A DNA stretch of 6,245 bases. Source: JBHIFB01 sp046760905 (GTDB lineage: Bacteria; Gemmatimonadota; CAZMKB01). The notes beneath the pieces are model-generated. The model ran no database searches. It was not told the DNA's origin and was given only the letters and a program-made list of their open reading frames with translations. The stretch is taken from contig JBHIFB010000163.1 in the NCBI GenBank assembly GCA_046760905.1, positions 1 to 6,245 on the forward strand, written 5' to 3'. Each line of letters starts with the position of its first letter. The stretch's first letter is position 1. A program made the position numbers and the translations under genes. Below are positions 5,911 through 6,245 of the stretch, one piece after another.

Positions 5911-5940
5911 ATCATATCCTAACCTTAATAAACACTTCAA
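5911..5940 (-). promoter_or_regulatory. Candidate promoter of the glycosyltransferase gene
   Basis: On the minus strand TTGAAG (5940-5935, four of six) and TATGAT (5916-5911, five of six) are 18 bases apart. Transcription would begin around 5904, almost on the ATG at 5899. Either the message is nearly leaderless or translation begins further in, for example at 5818. The spacing is one base from optimal and the -35 box is mediocre, so this is a moderate candidate. Confidence 0.45.
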
Positions 5941-6079
5941 TATACATGCCACATTCTCTTATTCCCGACCCTGCGATGGTGACAGGTAGACACAATGATA
6001 AATCTCAAGCCTTAGAGAGAGGATATAAAATTTAAAACCTTCCTTCAAGTGAGAAACCCTCCACAAGCAGAGTTTACCA

Positions 6080-6097
6080 GCTTAAAGAGATTTAAGC
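6080..6097. repeat. Perfect 7-bp hairpin with a GAGA loop
   Basis: GCTTAAA (6080-6086) and TTTAAGC (6091-6097) are perfect inverted repeats around GAGA (plus strand) or TCTC (minus strand). In plus-strand RNA the loop would be a GNRA-class tetraloop. It lies between the stop of the partial minus-strand gene at 6141 and the glycosyltransferase start. No T-run follows on either strand. It could be a weak terminator or an RNA-stability element. Confidence 0.45.
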
Positions 6098-6103
6098 AAG
6101 TGG

Positions 6104-6122
6104 ATAGGAGTCCTATTAGGAG
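6104..6122. repeat. Palindrome ATAGGA-G-TCCTAT with a repeated TAGGAG
   Basis: Bases 6104-6116 form a perfect 13-base palindrome with a single central base. Its half-site TAGGAG (6105-6110) occurs again in direct orientation at 6117-6122. A one-base centre cannot form an RNA hairpin loop, so a DNA-binding site is the more natural reading. It lies 25-37 bases past the stop of the partial gene and about 165 bases upstream of the candidate glycosyltransferase promoter. That is far for direct repression, so its role is unclear. Confidence 0.35.
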
Positions 6123-6140
6123 ATCAATATAGGTCAACGG

Positions 6141-6245
6141 TTAGATGGTGATTCTTAAAGTCAGGTTTTCCAAACCATAGCCGGTCCTGATTTCGAAAAG
6201 GGAATGGGGCGAATAAGCCAGGCCATAGCTCCGATGGCCGGCAGG
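6141..6245 (-). CDS. C-terminal fragment of an unidentified gene, running off the window edge
   Basis: On the minus strand the window opens in a frame that stays open for 34 codons and ends in TAA at 6143-6141. The residues include YGLAYSPHSLFEIRTGYGLE and finish in LTLRITI. The segment is balanced in composition and reads like real protein, with alternating hydrophobic residues that would suit beta strands near the end. I do not recognise the family. The gene would lie upstream of the glycosyltransferase gene on the same strand, 241 bases away. The inverted repeat GGCCAT/ATGGCC at 6221-6239 falls inside this frame. Because the start lies outside the window, the call rests only on an open frame of 35 codons including the stop, which can occur by chance. 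Confidence 0.45.
   Translation of the reverse strand, partial: PAGHRSYGLAYSPHSLFEIRTGYGLENLTLRITI

Noticed and set aside
6221..6239. Inverted repeat GGCCAT/ATGGCC near the right edge
   Set aside because: It falls inside the probable coding fragment 6141-6245, where short GC-rich palindromes arise by chance, and no T-run follows.
5900..6245. tRNA, rRNA, CRISPR array or attachment site in the right intergenic region
   Set aside because: No cloverleaf pattern, no ribosomal motif and no regularly spaced repeats were seen here or elsewhere in the window.

Overview
The window looks like bacterial chromosomal DNA of moderate GC content. The promoters resemble the sigma70 type, ribosome binding sites are weak, and arginine is often coded by AGA/AGG. 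Three large genes all encode integral membrane enzymes of the kind that build or modify surface glycans and lipids. I cannot name the organism. The gene content (a membrane sulfatase-like protein, a membrane type I phosphodiesterase, a GT39-type glycosyltransferase, and an IS1634-type transposase scrap) would suit an uncultured Gram-negative-type lineage, but that is inference.

Layout. Positions 1-45 form a strong imperfect hairpin. Positions 128-523 hold the N-terminal quarter of an IS1634-like transposase that is decayed by in-frame stops and has its own good promoter at 93-121. A membrane-anchored sulfatase-fold protein runs forward at 531-2390. A short convergent gap with an inverted repeat (2391-2434) separates it from a membrane-anchored type I phosphodiesterase/nucleotide-pyrophosphatase-fold protein on the minus strand (2435-4321). 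A 264-bp intergenic region (4322-4585) carries a near-consensus minus-strand promoter, about 110 nt of leader and several small dyads. A GT-C (family 39/ArnT-like) glycosyltransferase lies on the minus strand at 4586-5899. Upstream of it, 5900-6140 contains a candidate promoter, a GAGA-loop hairpin and a palindrome with flanking direct repeats. The last 105 bp (6141-6245) read as the 3' end of an unidentified minus-strand gene.

How the genes may work together. The glycosyltransferase should move a sugar from a polyprenyl-phosphate carrier on the outer face of the membrane. The two alkaline-phosphatase-superfamily proteins come from different branches of that superfamily, yet share one plan: about five membrane helices, an external metal-dependent domain, and a C-terminal tail ending in Leu-x-x-Leu-Gly-Tyr-Ile. 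The forward protein has Thr where a true sulfatase needs Cys or Ser for formylglycine, and Phe in place of the motif Arg. It is therefore more likely a phospho-transfer or phosphodiester enzyme, or one of unknown chemistry, than a sulfatase. A locus for envelope glycan assembly and decoration is a reasonable hypothesis. The genes are not one operon: one is convergent, and the two minus-strand genes are separated by an independent promoter.
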